The position numbers were made by a program, and so were the translations under genes. Below are positions 1-8,776 of a DNA stretch of 64,000 nt, piece by piece. How positions within the stretch are numbered: position 1 is the first letter of the stretch; every line of letters begins with the position of its first letter. Under the pieces are notes generated by a model. The model worked only from the letters and a program-made list of their open reading frames with translations. It made no database searches and was not told the origin of the DNA. This DNA comes from Acidobacteriota bacterium (lineage in GTDB: Bacteria > Acidobacteriota > Vicinamibacteria > Vicinamibacterales > CAVVIG01). Where the stretch lies: NCBI GenBank assembly GCA_016195265.1, contig JACPZW010000002.1, forward strand, positions 1 to 64,000. The letters are read 5' to 3'.

Positions 1-148
1 GAGGGTATGGACGCCATGGAAAACCGCACAGACCGCGGTTTCCCACCGCGCCCACACCCGTCAGTTTTATCGAAACAAGACGAAAGAAGACCGGCTCAAC
101 CAGCGTAGTTAACCTGTCCACCAAATCGGATCAGGGTCAGAGGATTTC

Positions 149-1114
149 TCAGCACGTTTGCGCCAATTCCTTGCCAGTCAGGGCGGTATAGGTGAGACGT
201 TTGCCGAAGACAGACGCGCACGCTTCAAGGAACCGCATGGAATCCGATTGCTTGCGGTTGTTGAAGCGATACACCTGCTCATCGAGGTAGCGGAACAGAT
301 GGAACGGTTCGACGGATACGTAGGTGCCCTTCAGGGCGCGCTTCAAGAGACTCCAGAAGTTCTCGCAGCTATTGGTGTGGACTTGCCCATCGACGTACTT
401 CTCGGCGTGGTCCACGAAGCCGTGGACGTAGCCGTTCGACAGTCCGCGATACGAGTAGAACGCATCGGTGTAGACGTTCGATCCTTCGACAACGTGCTGG
501 CGGACCTTGCTCTGGAGCGAACCCTTCTTGCGGCCTGCGAGGATTTCGGTCCGGACTTGGCTGGTGCCGTACTTGCCGTGTCGGTCGAGCAGGGCCATGA
601 CCGCGACCTTGCCCGCCATGCTCTTGCCGCGGTTCATGCCGACGCGCTTCCGTTTGTCGGCGTGCATGTTCCGCGACTTCCCACCGATGTAGGTTTCGTC
701 CACTTCGACGTCGCCGTTGATCTTGTCGAAGGACTTCGCCTGAATCGCCAGCCGGAGCCGGTGGAGCATGAACCACGCGGTCTTCTGGGTGACGCCAAGG
801 TCCCGGGCGATCTCGTAGCTGCTGACCCCGTTCCGGCAGTTCACCAGCATCCACATCGCGGGCAACCACTTCGAGAGCGGAATCGGGCTGTCCTCGAAGA
901 TGGAGCCGACTTTGACGGAGAACTGCTTACGGCATTCTTTGCACTGCCAGATGCGGCGGGAAGCGACAAAGGCGACGTTCTTGTCCTCGCAATGCGGGCA
1001 GGTGACGCCACGCGTCCAGCGGAGCGAGGCGACGAATTGAGTCGCTACGTCGATGTCGTTGAAGTAGGTGATTGCGCCCAGCAGGGTGTCGGGAGTGCCG
1101 TTCTCGGTAGCCAT
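149..1114 (-). CDS. IS1595-family (ISXO2-like) transposase
   Basis: 321 residues. The N-terminus has a zinc ribbon (C39, C42, C58, C61), followed by a helix-turn-helix stretch around residues 95-120 and an ISXO2-like DDE domain. Likely catalytic residues are D139 in VEVDETYIGG, D217 in YTDAFYSY and E251 in NSCENFWSLLK. The length matches intact family members, so the enzyme looks complete and should catalyse cut-and-paste transposition. I could not find matching terminal inverted repeats in the about 150 bp on the left or the about 60 bp on the right, so the element's ends are undefined. The long ORF on the opposite strand is a codon shadow. Confidence 0.93.
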   Translation of the reverse strand: MATENGTPDTLLGAITYFNDIDVATQFVASLRWTRGVTCPHCEDKNVAFVASRRIWQCKECRKQFSVKVGSIFEDSPIPLSKWLPAMWMLVNCRNGVSSYEIARDLGVTQKTAWFMLHRLRLAIQAKSFDKINGDVEVDETYIGGKSRNMHADKRKRVGMNRGKSMAGKVAVMALLDRHGKYGTSQVRTEILAGRKKGSLQSKVRQHVVEGSNVYTDAFYSYRGLSNGYVHGFVDHAEKYVDGQVHTNSCENFWSLLKRALKGTYVSVEPFHLFRYLDEQVYRFNNRKQSDSMRFLEACASVFGKRLTYTALTGKELAQTC

Positions 1115-1177
1115 GAGTAGAGACTACCAAGAACGTCCTGATGTGTCAAGTATATTGTTGCCGAAATTAGAACCGCC

Positions 1178-2536
1178 TCAGCGTGCTGGTAGGTCGCGCA
1201 GCAGATACTGGGCGGCGGACAAGTAGTAGTTCCGCGCGATCGCGCTGATCTGCCGCTCGCCGAGTTCGCTCAGCGCCGTCGCCTTCAGCCGCTTCGCCTC
1301 GACGTTTCCTTCGTCTATCGCCAGCACGTAGTCGGCCAGCTCGGCGGCCCACTGCAAATCCTTGTCCGTCAAAGCGCGACGCGCCCGCGACAGCACTTGC
1401 TCGCGACCGCCGGCCAGCTCGATGACTCGGGTCGCCCGGTCCCTTTCGGGCAGCGGGAAGAGCTTCGTCGGGTTGCCATCGAACCACCCTGCATAGTCGG
1501 CGTAGATGGCGCGCACCGACCAGGCCACGGTTCCGTAGAATTCCTGCAAGTAAGGGCTGCCGGCCAGCGCGGGCGGGAGCGTGACGTGCTGCACGAGTTC
1601 ATCCGGCCGCTCGCCCTTCCTCATTCCTTCCAGCGTCTGGTCGAGCACTGACTTGATGCCGTCGCGATACGTCGTCAGCGCCGCGCGCACGTTGGCGCTC
1701 CCGAGCACAGGGCGCGTGTGCCCCGGGACAAGATACTCGGCGCCGAGGTCGATCATCAGGCCGAGGCTCGCGATCCACTGATCGATCGGACGCAGGCGTG
1801 CGCCGCGAATCGCATAGAGGGCCGGAAAAGATTTGTAGAAGTCGTCGCCGGCCAGCAGGACGCGCCGGTCGGGCAGCCAGACCGCAATGTTTTCGCGCGT
1901 CTCTCCCGGCGTGTGGAGCAACTGCAGACGAACGCCCGCGATGGTCAGATCCAGCCGGTCTCCGGTGAAGGTGCGCGTCGGAGGAAGGTAGGCGGTCGGC
2001 GCAGGGCGTCGCCCGAACTGCAGCCCCGTACCCGCATTGATGAACAGCGCGTCCGGCAGCGTGGAGCCGAACTGATCGCCCCCGTCGCGACCGTTGCGGC
2101 CCACGTCCGGGACGCGGTCGACGAAGAGCCTGTGCGCGAGGATCTCTGGGCGATCGTTTCCCGCGAACACGCCGGCGCCGCCGGTGTGATCGGGATGCGC
2201 GTGCGTGTAGATGATGGCGCGGACCGGTGCCGTGGAGAGCTTGGCGAACTCGGCCTTGACGTCCTTCGCATCTTCCACGTCGCTGGTCGTGTCGACGACG
2301 ATCGACCCGCCGTCGCCTTCGATCAACACCGAGTTGGCGTCGGAGAAGCCGACGGCGACCCACACGCCGTTGGTGACCTTGATCACCTCCCGGCGGAACT
2401 CGGCTGAATGGGCGCGCAACTTCTCCCGTCCGCCAAACTCCTGAGCGGCTGCGCCGCGGGTGACGCAGGCGACAATGACCATCAAGAGCCCTGCAAACGT
2501 TGCGCTCGCCCGGTGGTAAATGAACGGCCGCCGCAT
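1178..2536 (-). CDS. Secreted MBL-fold hydrolase, alkyl-sulfatase-like
   Basis: 452 residues with an N-terminal hydrophobic signal (about residues 10-31, ending near GAAAQE). The metal-binding motif THAHPDHTGG is at 111-120, with further ligands likely in HTPGE (about 260) and PGHT (about 325). The C-terminal half carries GWFDGNPTKLFPL and an alpha-helical segment typical of the dimerisation domain of SdsA1/BDS1 alkyl sulfatases. The roughly 650-residue family members also have a C-terminal SCP2-like domain, which is absent here, so this is a short form. A GGAGG lies about 5 nt before the ATG. Probable role: periplasmic hydrolysis of a sulfate or other ester; the substrate cannot be told from sequence. 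Confidence 0.85.
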   Translation of the reverse strand: MRRPFIYHRASATFAGLLMVIVACVTRGAAAQEFGGREKLRAHSAEFRREVIKVTNGVWVAVGFSDANSVLIEGDGGSIVVDTTSDVEDAKDVKAEFAKLSTAPVRAIIYTHAHPDHTGGAGVFAGNDRPEILAHRLFVDRVPDVGRNGRDGGDQFGSTLPDALFINAGTGLQFGRRPAPTAYLPPTRTFTGDRLDLTIAGVRLQLLHTPGETRENIAVWLPDRRVLLAGDDFYKSFPALYAIRGARLRPIDQWIASLGLMIDLGAEYLVPGHTRPVLGSANVRAALTTYRDGIKSVLDQTLEGMRKGERPDELVQHVTLPPALAGSPYLQEFYGTVAWSVRAIYADYAGWFDGNPTKLFPLPERDRATRVIELAGGREQVLSRARRALTDKDLQWAAELADYVLAIDEGNVEAKRLKATALSELGERQISAIARNYYLSAAQYLLRDLPAR

Positions 2537-2572
2537 AAGGGCCTCCGAGTCCGCAGAGCGGGCGAGTAGGCG

Positions 2573-2788
2573 TTACGCTGCTTGCTGTGGTCGATGATGC
2601 AGGATCAGAAGGTGGTCAGACGGGAGCGCCAGCTCCGCGTACGTTCTGCCTTCGTCATCAGAGAACTCGACTTCGTAGGCGCCATCCAGGAGATCCACGA
2701 CGGTGCCGACCTGGCCGCGCAGGAGGCCGTGCGCGGGCACGTCCGAGAGGAGCGCGACGACATCCAGCAGGTGTGGTGTGGTGTGCAT
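2573..2788 (-). CDS. DUF4926 domain small protein
   Basis: 71 residues. The pattern LLDVVALLSDVPAHGL, then GQVGTVVDLLDGAYEVEFSDDEGRTYAELAL is that of the DUF4926 family, small SH3-like beta proteins of unknown function. The start has a GAGG about 8 nt upstream. It lies 11 nt downstream of a DUF6883 gene on the same strand. These two families are often neighbours (recalled, not checked), which suggests a functional pair, possibly toxin-antitoxin- or immunity-like. No function is demonstrated. Confidence 0.75.
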   Translation of the reverse strand: MHTTPHLLDVVALLSDVPAHGLLRGQVGTVVDLLDGAYEVEFSDDEGRTYAELALPSDHLLILHHRPQQAA

Positions 2789-2799
2789 TGCTGACGCCT

Positions 2800-3069
2800 C
2801 TACTTCACGAAGCAGCTCGTCAAACGTGGAGCAGTCTCGCCGCGCCGCACGATCCAGGTACTTCTCACGGTCCCTGCGGCTAGAGGGCCGTCAATCTCAA
2901 ACTCTAGCACATAGCGATCGCCGAATTGATCCGACGCGGCCGGCTGCGCATCGCCGTTGACGGCGGCCCTCAGCAACGCAGCTCGTAACTCGTCGGCCTT
3001 CTCAGCGGTGAAGCCGAGCGTCACGAAGACACGCGCCTTGTGCTTGCCGCGCGGATGCTCCGGGTTCAA
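2800..3069 (-). pseudogene. DUF6883 protein, N-terminally truncated
   Basis: 89 residues from a TTG codon. The sequence (L/M)NPEHPRGKHKARVF matches the middle of DUF6883 proteins, which normally have about 20 further residues upstream ending in a KLRDYLL-type helix. Reading upstream in frame gives only seven codons before a TAG at 3091-3093, and that same TAG is the stop of the preceding gene. No RBS precedes the TTG. The most economical reading is loss of the 5' end by a deletion that joined it to the unrelated upstream gene. Translation from TTG is possible but would give a protein lacking its first helix. Confidence 0.6.
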
Positions 3070-3090
3070 GCAGAAGCAGACGCCACGACG

Positions 3091-3906
3091 CTACAGAGAG
3101 CAAGGAGCGCCGCTTCTGTCCAGGTCGAACAGGACGGCGGCATCACCGGTGGCGGCGATCTTCCGGTCGAACAACGCCACGATCGCTCCCGCCCGGACGT
3201 GCAGCGCGTCGATTTCGCCGGGAGTCAGCCAGTTGCCCAGCTTCCTCGTCAGCATGTCTTTGTCCAGCGTCCGCAGCTTGCCCAGAAGTTTGCGATCGCA
3301 CTTCACCAGATTCCCGGGGTGTTGAATTGTTGTGATCGGGCGGAAGCCCTGGCTGGGAGCGATGACCCACGGCTGCCAGTCCTTCGTGATCAGCAGATCG
3401 CTCGGCGCGCGTCCGTCGTAGATCAACTCGTCGAAGACCCGCACCAAAGACATCTGTCTGTCCCATGCCTCCAGATCCTGCGGCTGCACATTCCGCTGGA
3501 TCCGCTGCGCATCGTCCATGATCACGTCGTCCAGACCCCAGGAAATGGAGACCGGCGTGCCGTCCACGCTGCGCTCGACGTAAGGCGGCATGAGGTTGAT
3601 CTCGAGGATTTTCGTCAGCTCGTACGCGGCGACGGTGGCTCTCCAGGTGTCGCGGAATCTTCCAGGCGGGGCGTCGTGTTCATCGCTGGTATGGAGAAAC
3701 ACCCTGTGCTGCATGGTCCCGTCGTCCATGACCACGCTCAGCCCCCTGGGCGCGCTCATCCGGGCGCTGCGCATGAAGGCTTCGATGGCTTCGCAGCTTC
3801 GTTTGCCCTGGGCGGAGGCGGGCGACGAGAGCGCAGTGAGCGTGAGGCAGGCGGCCAGACTCAGCCCCGCACCGACTTCGCTCCGGATTCGTGAGCGCCT
3901 GCACAT
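3091..3906 (-). CDS. Secreted protein of unknown function
   Basis: 271 residues. I chose the ATG at 3906 because GGAGG sits 6 nt upstream and the protein then begins with a basic stretch, a hydrophobic core and an ASAQ-type cleavage site near residue 33. An upstream extension in the same frame lacks these signs. The mature part contains HRVFLHTSDEHDAPPGRFRDTWRATVAAYELTK-like and ITKDWQPWVIAPSQGFRP stretches that I do not recognise. The stop lies 21 nt from the truncated DUF6883 gene, so the very C-terminus may have been changed by the same rearrangement. Confidence 0.6.
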   Translation of the reverse strand: MCRRSRIRSEVGAGLSLAACLTLTALSSPASAQGKRSCEAIEAFMRSARMSAPRGLSVVMDDGTMQHRVFLHTSDEHDAPPGRFRDTWRATVAAYELTKILEINLMPPYVERSVDGTPVSISWGLDDVIMDDAQRIQRNVQPQDLEAWDRQMSLVRVFDELIYDGRAPSDLLITKDWQPWVIAPSQGFRPITTIQHPGNLVKCDRKLLGKLRTLDKDMLTRKLGNWLTPGEIDALHVRAGAIVALFDRKIAATGDAAVLFDLDRSGAPCSL

Positions 3907-3975
3907 CGTGTCCTCCTCTGGACTACAGGTCAGCCGGATTGTCATCTTGTAACCACATACGTCACACTTGCTCCG

Positions 3976-4059
3976 GTGGCAATCAGGGGATTTCGACACA
4001 AGGGCCTCGAACAATTCAGCGCATCGACTACGAAGACTATCACTGAGGTCGACCAATGA
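3976..4059 (+). pseudogene. higB toxin remnant (internal deletion)
   Basis: A 27-codon reading frame from a GTG. Its first residues (AIRGFRHKGLEQF) match the N-terminus of HigB/RelE-type toxins (consensus MIxSFRHKGLxxFF). It then jumps to a short tail and stops at a TGA that overlaps the ATG of the next gene as ATGA, the overlap expected for higB-higA. Intact HigB is about 92 residues, so about 65 central residues including the catalytic region are missing. This is a collapsed toxin whose two ends, including the translational-coupling junction, survive. Confidence 0.7.
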
Positions 4060-4343
4060 AGATGCATAACCCGCCGCACCCGGGCGAAGTGCTCCGAGAA
4101 CTTTGCCTGAAGCCGCTTGGCCTGACCGTGACGCACGCCGCTCGGGCGCTCGGCGTGAGCCGCAAGACCTTGTCGAGCATCCTCAACGGGCGCGCCGGTG
4201 TCAGTCCGGAGATGGCCGTACGCTTGTCGCTCGCGTTCGGCACGAGCGCTGAGAGCTGGCTGAACCAGCAAACTCAGCACGACCTCTGGCATGTAGAACG
4301 ACGCCGTAAGAAGCTGCGCGTCGCCAGGTTCTCTGCTGCCTGA
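4056..4343 (+). CDS. higA: HigA-type addiction antidote
   Basis: 95 residues. [22 protein letters not shown] at the start and the helix-turn-helix (about 25-60: [40 protein letters not shown]) are diagnostic of the HigA/VapI antidote family. In intact loci this XRE-type protein neutralises HigB and represses the operon. Here the toxin upstream is reduced to a 27-codon remnant overlapping this start codon by 4 nt, so the antidote is an orphan. It could still act as a repressor or protect against a homologous toxin elsewhere. Confidence 0.9.
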   Translation: MKMHNPPHPGEVLRELCLKPLGLTVTHAARALGVSRKTLSSILNGRAGVSPEMAVRLSLAFGTSAESWLNQQTQHDLWHVERRRKKLRVARFSAA

Positions 4344-4371
4344 TCAAGCTCACAGGGCCTTCTTCACATCT

Positions 4372-5370
4372 TCATCGATGGCTTCCGGAACGAGGCTCGA
4401 ATAGCGCCGCCAGTCGCGGCCCGTCCTCGTCGGACAGGCCGATCGTTGTCGATCCGAGAGCCGCGTCGAGCTGAACGGCATTGCGCGGGCCAATGATGGC
4501 CGCGTCGACACGCGGATGATGAAGCGCCCACGCAAGCGCGAGCGCGCTCATCTCGACTCCGCGGGCGCGCGCCTCCTCGTCCAGCGCAGCCAGTCCTCGA
4601 AACACGTCGTCGCGCTCGAGATGCCGATACGGCTCCGGACGCAGCGTCATCCGCGAGCCTTCGGGATAGGTCCCCGCCGCCCGGTATTTTCCGGTCAGTC
4701 ACCCGCCGGCGAGCGGGCTGAAGGCGGTGAATCCCACGCCCTGATCCGCGCAGAGCGGAAACATCTCGCGCTCCGCGGAACGATCGAGCAGGCTGAACGA
4801 GTTCTGCACCCAAACGAAGTTTCGTAAGTGGCGCTTGTCGCTGATCCACAGCGCTCGCGCCAGCCGCCACGCTTCGATGTTGCTCGCGCCGACGTAGATC
4901 ACCTTGCCCATGCGCACGACGTCGTCGAGCGCCTGAAGCGTCTCGTCGAGCGGCGTGTCGGGATCGGGCTCGTGAATGAGGTACATGTCGAGGCGGTCGG
5001 TCTGGAGCCGCGCGAGGCTCGCATCGACCTGCTGCAGGATGTGCCGTCGCGAGAGCCCCCGATCGTTCGGCCCGGGCCCGATCGGGTTGAACACTTTCGA
5101 GCTGAGCAGCAGCTGCTGCCGAACCGCCGGCCCTTTTGCCTTGAGCCATCGGCCGATGTAGGTTTCACTGCGGCCACCGCCGTACGCATTCGCGGTATCG
5201 AACAAATTGATCCCCGCATCGAACGCACGATCCATCAGATCGAACGCCTGCGCTTCGGTCTCGCCCATCCCGAAGAAGGCAGGCGCCGAGCCGGTGCCGC
5301 CGAAGTTGCCGCAGCCAAGCCCCAGGCGTGAAATCCGCAGGCCGGTCGATCCCAACCGTCGATAGTCCAT
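4372..5370 (-). pseudogene. Aldo/keto reductase with in-frame nonsense codon
   Basis: Read through, the frame gives about 332 residues, the usual AKR length: MDYRRLGSTGLRISRLGLGCGNFGG at the start, catalytic D-x4-Y (DTANAYGGG) about 60, K near 92 (LSSKVFN), and the C-terminal NADPH-binding segment (AIIGPRNAVQLDAAL). At codon 224 (4699-4701) a TGA interrupts FSPLAGG-stop-LTGKY. Homologues have FSPLAGGWLTGKY, so a TGG tryptophan codon has become TGA. Both halves are otherwise conserved, pointing to a recent single-base event or a sequencing error. A truncated 223-residue product would lack part of the barrel and the cofactor site. Confidence 0.85.
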
Positions 5371-5404
5371 CGCCGGTAGAGCCTACTCGATGTAGCATCG
5401 GCGG

Positions 5405-5422
5405 GTCCGCCTGAAGGCGGAC
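5405..5422. repeat. REP-like palindrome
   Basis: Arms GTCCGCC/GGCGGAC around a TGAA loop, flanked by TGTAG on the left and ACTACG on the right. It sits between the divergent aldo/keto reductase and permease genes. It shares its architecture (short GC-rich hairpin, purine-rich tiny loop, GTAG/CTACG edges) with other palindromes in this window. Confidence 0.6.
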
Positions 5423-5428
5423 ACTACG

Positions 5429-6904
5429 TTGTCCACATCTCGCGGCCTCCTCCGTATCCTCGGCGTCGGCTTCGGCCTCGCCGTCATCGTCGGCAGCACA
5501 CTCGGGATCGGCATTCTGAGAACGCCCGGCCTCGTCGCCGGTCAACTCCCGAACCGTACCGCGATTCTCGCCGTGTGGATCGCGGGCGGCCTGTATACGC
5601 TGGTTGGCGCCGCCTGCCTGGCCGAGCTCGGGACGATGCTGCCCGAGGCCGGTGGATATTACGTGTATGCGCGGCGCGCCTTCGGCGACGCGGTCGGGTT
5701 CGCCGTCGGATGGACCGACTGGATCACGTACTGCGCGGTTCTTGGATATGTGTCGATCGCCATCGGCGAGTTCGCGGCGCTGCTGCTTCCGTCGCTGGCC
5801 GGGTACGAGAGAGCGGTCGCGATGCTGACGCTCGCCTCGCTCGCGGCCCTGCAGCTCGCCGGGCTGCGGGTCAGCAGCCGCTTCCAGGAAATCACGACGG
5901 TCGTCAAGTTCGGTGCGTTCCTGACGGTCGTCGTTGCGGCGATGGTGTTCGCGCCGGGCATCCCGTCCGGATCTGGGCTGGCGTCACAAGCATCACAGGC
6001 GCCGTCGCTTTCCGGGCTGATCGTGGCTCTGCAATCCGTCGTCATCACGTACGGGGGATGGCAGAGCGCGATGTACTTCTCCGAGGAAGACCGCGACCCG
6101 GACCGCAACCTTCCGCGGTCGATGATCGGAGGCGTCGCATCCGTCATCGTCGTGTACCTGCTTGTGAACGTCGCGCTGCTGTCCGTCCTGCCGATCGGAG
6201 ACCTCGCGCGCTCGACGCTTCCCGCCGCCGACGCGGCGCAGATTCTTCTCGGCGGAGGTGGCCGCGAGATCATCACGATCCTGTCGATTGTGTCGCTGCC
6301 GCCGATGCTCAACGCCATCCTGATGATCGGGACGCGGATTCTGTTCGCGATGGGGCGCGATGGGCTGCTGTGGCGGCGCGCGGCCTCGGTGACCGCGCGC
6401 GGAACTCCGGCGGCCGCCATGCTGGCGACCACGGTGGTGGCGCTCGCGCTCGTCGCCACCGGCACGTTTCAGCGGCTGGTGGCCGTTGTCGCGTTCTTTC
6501 TCGCCGCCAACTACGTCGTCTGCTGCGTCGCGCTCGGCGCGCTGCGGCGGTCGGAGCCGGACTGCGGTCGACCGTTCCGCGCGTGGGGGTACCCGTGGTC
6601 CGCGGCTGTCGTGCTTGCCGGCGCTGTCTCTTTCCTCGTTGGCGCCGCCGCAGGCGACACGATCAACGCAGCGGGCGCAGTCGCGCTTCTCGTGCTGGGA
6701 TTTCTGGTCCGCGGCGGCATGAGCGCCGCTCATCGAGCTGGGATTCGCCGCCCGGGCGGGTCGGGACAGATCGATGACGCGAATGCGGCTGGAATGGGAA
6801 AGATTAGACCGAGACGATTTCCAGCATCTCGGACAGGCCGGCGAAATCGTCCGCATTGCGTGTATAGAGAGGCAGGCCGGCGGCGACCGCTGTTGCCGCA
6901 ATAA
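5429..6904 (+). CDS. APC-family amino-acid permease
   Basis: Up to 491 residues from a TTG. The N-terminus GVGFGLAVIVGSTLGIGILRTPG is the conserved first membrane helix of amino-acid/polyamine/organocation permeases. About twelve hydrophobic helices can be counted to residue about 435. The last about 55 residues are charged, unlike family members of about 440, and run antisense into the convergent PIN toxin gene over 101 bp, so the 3' end may have been lengthened by loss of the original stop. The start is uncertain: no clear RBS, and a REP-like hairpin lies just upstream. Predicted proton-coupled amino-acid uptake; substrate unknown. Confidence 0.85.
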   Translation: MSTSRGLLRILGVGFGLAVIVGSTLGIGILRTPGLVAGQLPNRTAILAVWIAGGLYTLVGAACLAELGTMLPEAGGYYVYARRAFGDAVGFAVGWTDWITYCAVLGYVSIAIGEFAALLLPSLAGYERAVAMLTLASLAALQLAGLRVSSRFQEITTVVKFGAFLTVVVAAMVFAPGIPSGSGLASQASQAPSLSGLIVALQSVVITYGGWQSAMYFSEEDRDPDRNLPRSMIGGVASVIVVYLLVNVALLSVLPIGDLARSTLPAADAAQILLGGGGREIITILSIVSLPPMLNAILMIGTRILFAMGRDGLLWRRAASVTARGTPAAAMLATTVVALALVATGTFQRLVAVVAFFLAANYVVCCVALGALRRSEPDCGRPFRAWGYPWSAAVVLAGAVSFLVGAAAGDTINAAGAVALLVLGFLVRGGMSAAHRAGIRRPGGSGQIDDANAAGMGKIRPRRFPASRTGRRNRPHCVYREAGRRRPLLPQ

Positions 6905-7214
6905 ACAGATCCGCAGCACGCCGGCCGCGCGCCTTGCGCCCGGCGGCGCCGACCGCTGCGTACACGCGACCGTAGGCACGAGCGACCGCCGCATCGACCG
7001 GAAGCGGCTCGAACGTTGCCTCTGCCCGTTGTAGCCGGTCCTGACGGCGGGCGCGTTCGACGGGATCGGCCGTCGCGTGCGGTCCTGCGGCGAGTTCTGC
7101 CATCGTGACCGCCGAGACGGCAAGTTCCACGGGCAAATCAGTCGATTCGATGAGCTCCAGGTCGATGAGGACCGAGGTGTCGATGAGCCCACGTGGATGA
7201 CGCCGGTCAGCCAC
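6804..7214 (-). CDS. vapC: PIN-domain toxin (VapC-like)
   Basis: 136 residues from GTG. PIN-domain acidic residues are visible: D in LIDTSVLIDLE (about 12), E in TMAELAAG (about 41), D in RRAADLFIAATA (about 101) and D in TRNADDF (about 120). VapC proteins are Mg-dependent RNases. It overlaps the upstream antitoxin by 8 nt, the usual antitoxin-first arrangement of vapBC, and its 3' end runs antisense into the permease ORF. All four acidic positions are present, so the enzyme looks active. Confidence 0.9.
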   Translation of the reverse strand: MADRRHPRGLIDTSVLIDLELIESTDLPVELAVSAVTMAELAAGPHATADPVERARRQDRLQRAEATFEPLPVDAAVARAYGRVYAAVGAAGRKARGRRAADLFIAATAVAAGLPLYTRNADDFAGLSEMLEIVSV

Positions 7215-7461
7215 GCGGCGTGGAATCCTGGTCGATCAAGGCATCGACATCTTTCCGAAACCGCTTGCGTGCAACGCGCGGTGCGCCGGCGAACGCCGCC
7301 ACTGCAGCGTGGGCCGGTACAAACATCCGCTGCCGCAATGGAATCAGCTCGCCAACGGCCACGCCATTGCGTGTGACGATGAAAGACTTGCCCTTGTCCA
7401 GGGCCCGCATGATGCGTCCGCTTTCATTACGGAGCTCTCGCTGTGTGATCGGTTGGCTCAT
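7207..7461 (-). CDS. Phd/YefM-type antitoxin
   Basis: 84 residues from the ATG of MSQPITQRELRNESGRIMRAL. The pattern IT-RELRN-SG-IMRALD-GKSFIVTRNG-AVGELIPL is the Phd/YefM DNA-binding fold. The longer frame adds six residues without better RBS support. The C-terminal part is basic (RKRFRKDVDALIDQD) and should wrap the toxin. Overlaps the VapC-like gene by 8 nt, implying coupled translation and autoregulation from the short region to the right. Confidence 0.88.
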   Translation of the reverse strand: MSQPITQRELRNESGRIMRALDKGKSFIVTRNGVAVGELIPLRQRMFVPAHAAVAAFAGAPRVARKRFRKDVDALIDQDSTPRG

Positions 7462-7501
7462 CACAGTGGAGTGTAGCACATGCGCTACACGGCGTCGTTC
7501 C

Positions 7502-8005
7502 TCAGCGTGACGGCAGGTGGATGGACATCAGCACGAGCGTGCCGTCGAGCTCCGTGAACCAGTGCGCCGTCTTGTCGGGCACCATCACCCAATCGCCTTT
7601 GACGACTTTCCGCCGCGTGCCGCCGTCGATCGCCGAGCCGCTCAGGTTCTCCGCGTTCGTCCGTTTCTCCTCACGCAGCGTGCCGCCGGTCACGAGCGTT
7701 CCCGATCCTTCGACGACGTAGAACATCTCGGCCTCGCGCTCGTGGACTGAGGCGGGCGCGTTGAGGCCGGCGACGCGATACTCGAGGTTCGCGTTGTACG
7801 GCGCGAGCCGGACGATCGGCTGGGAGAAGTTCGCCTGGTCCGGCTTCCGTTCGCTTTTGGCCTTCGCGATCATGGCCGTCACGTCGCCCGCTCCGGCGAA
7901 GAGCTTCGGCGGCGGTGGAGTCTGGGCAGCCGGCTGCTGTGCGATCGCCGCCCCTGGGAAGAGCGTGAAGAGCGTGAAGATCGTGCAGAACATACGTGCG
8001 CGCAT
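7502..8005 (-). CDS. Secreted cupin-domain protein
   Basis: 167 residues. The ATG at 8005 has AGGAGG about 6 nt upstream and begins a clear signal peptide ([19 protein letters not shown]). The mature domain has cupin motif 1-like [21 protein letters not shown] (about 95-115) and motif 2-like [20 protein letters not shown] (about 135-155). The first motif keeps one H and E but departs from the canonical G(X)5HXH, so metal binding is uncertain. Likely a periplasmic small-molecule-binding or isomerase-like cupin. Confidence 0.8.
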   Translation of the reverse strand: MRARMFCTIFTLFTLFPGAAIAQQPAAQTPPPPKLFAGAGDVTAMIAKAKSERKPDQANFSQPIVRLAPYNANLEYRVAGLNAPASVHEREAEMFYVVEGSGTLVTGGTLREEKRTNAENLSGSAIDGGTRRKVVKGDWVMVPDKTAHWFTELDGTLVLMSIHLPSR

Positions 8006-8048
8006 GGAACGCCTCCTGTGGGCGGTGATTGTACACGGCGGGTGCACC

Positions 8049-8765
8049 GGCAGTCACGGCCCGTTCGTGGCCGTCAACTGCGGCGAGTTTGCCGAGACCT
8101 TGCTCGAGGCCGAACTGTTCGGGCACGCGCGCGGGGCGTTCACGGGCGCGGTGCAGGATCGTGTCGGGGTGTTTGAGGCCGCGACGCAGGTGTCGGGTCG
8201 CAGCGCGGCCCGGGAGGCCTCGAGCTCGAAAGCGGCAGCGCGGGCGGCGCTGCGCGGCGCGCTCCGCGCCATCAGCCGCACGGCGCGCGCCCTGGCGCTC
8301 GATACGCCGGGCCTCGACAACAAGTTTCGGCTGCCGTTCACGTATGGCTCGCAGGCGTTGCTCAACGCCGGCCGTGCGTTCGCGCAGGACGCGCGACCGT
8401 TGGCGGCCGAGTTCGTCGCGCATAGCCTGCCTCCGACGTTCCTCAAGGACCTCGACACCGACATTCAGCGCTTCGAAGCGGCGATCCGCGAACATGCGGC
8501 GGGGATCGGCGCCCACGTCGCCGCCCGTGCGGCGATTGACGCCGCGATCGAAGGAGGTTTGACGGCGATCCAGCGTCTCGACGCCATCGTCCTGAACCGG
8601 TTGCGCGACGATCCGGCGATGCTTGCGGTGTGGGAGCGCGCGCGGCACGTCGAGCGTCAGCCGCGCGTGAAAAACGGCGCGCCGCCGTCCGCACCGTCGG
8701 GGCCGTCCGCCGTGGCGCCCGCGCCGCCCGCACCGCCACCCGCGGTCGCGCCCGTCACGACGTAA
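8049..8765 (+). pseudogene. Chimeric remnant: sigma-54 AAA+ segment joined to acidobacterial helical protein
   Basis: The reading frame begins [25 protein letters not shown] then [20 protein letters not shown] (about 8049-8190). This is the part of NtrC-family AAA+ domains after Walker A, including the sigma-54-contacting GAFTGA loop. It then switches to an unrelated alpha-helical, A/R-rich sequence ending in [20 protein letters not shown], resembling the C-terminus of a common acidobacterial hypothetical protein. Walker A, Walker B and the start of the second protein are missing, and no credible start codon with RBS precedes it. I read it as two gene fragments fused by deletion. Confidence 0.65.
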
Positions 8766-8776
8766 AGCGTCGCCGC

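Noticed and set aside
1-148. Terminal inverted repeat of the IS1595-like element
   Set aside because: No convincing match between this region and 1115-1180 on either strand.
7957-7985. AGCGTGAAG duplication in the cupin signal peptide
   Set aside because: Only two copies, coding for part of a hydrophobic core; ordinary.
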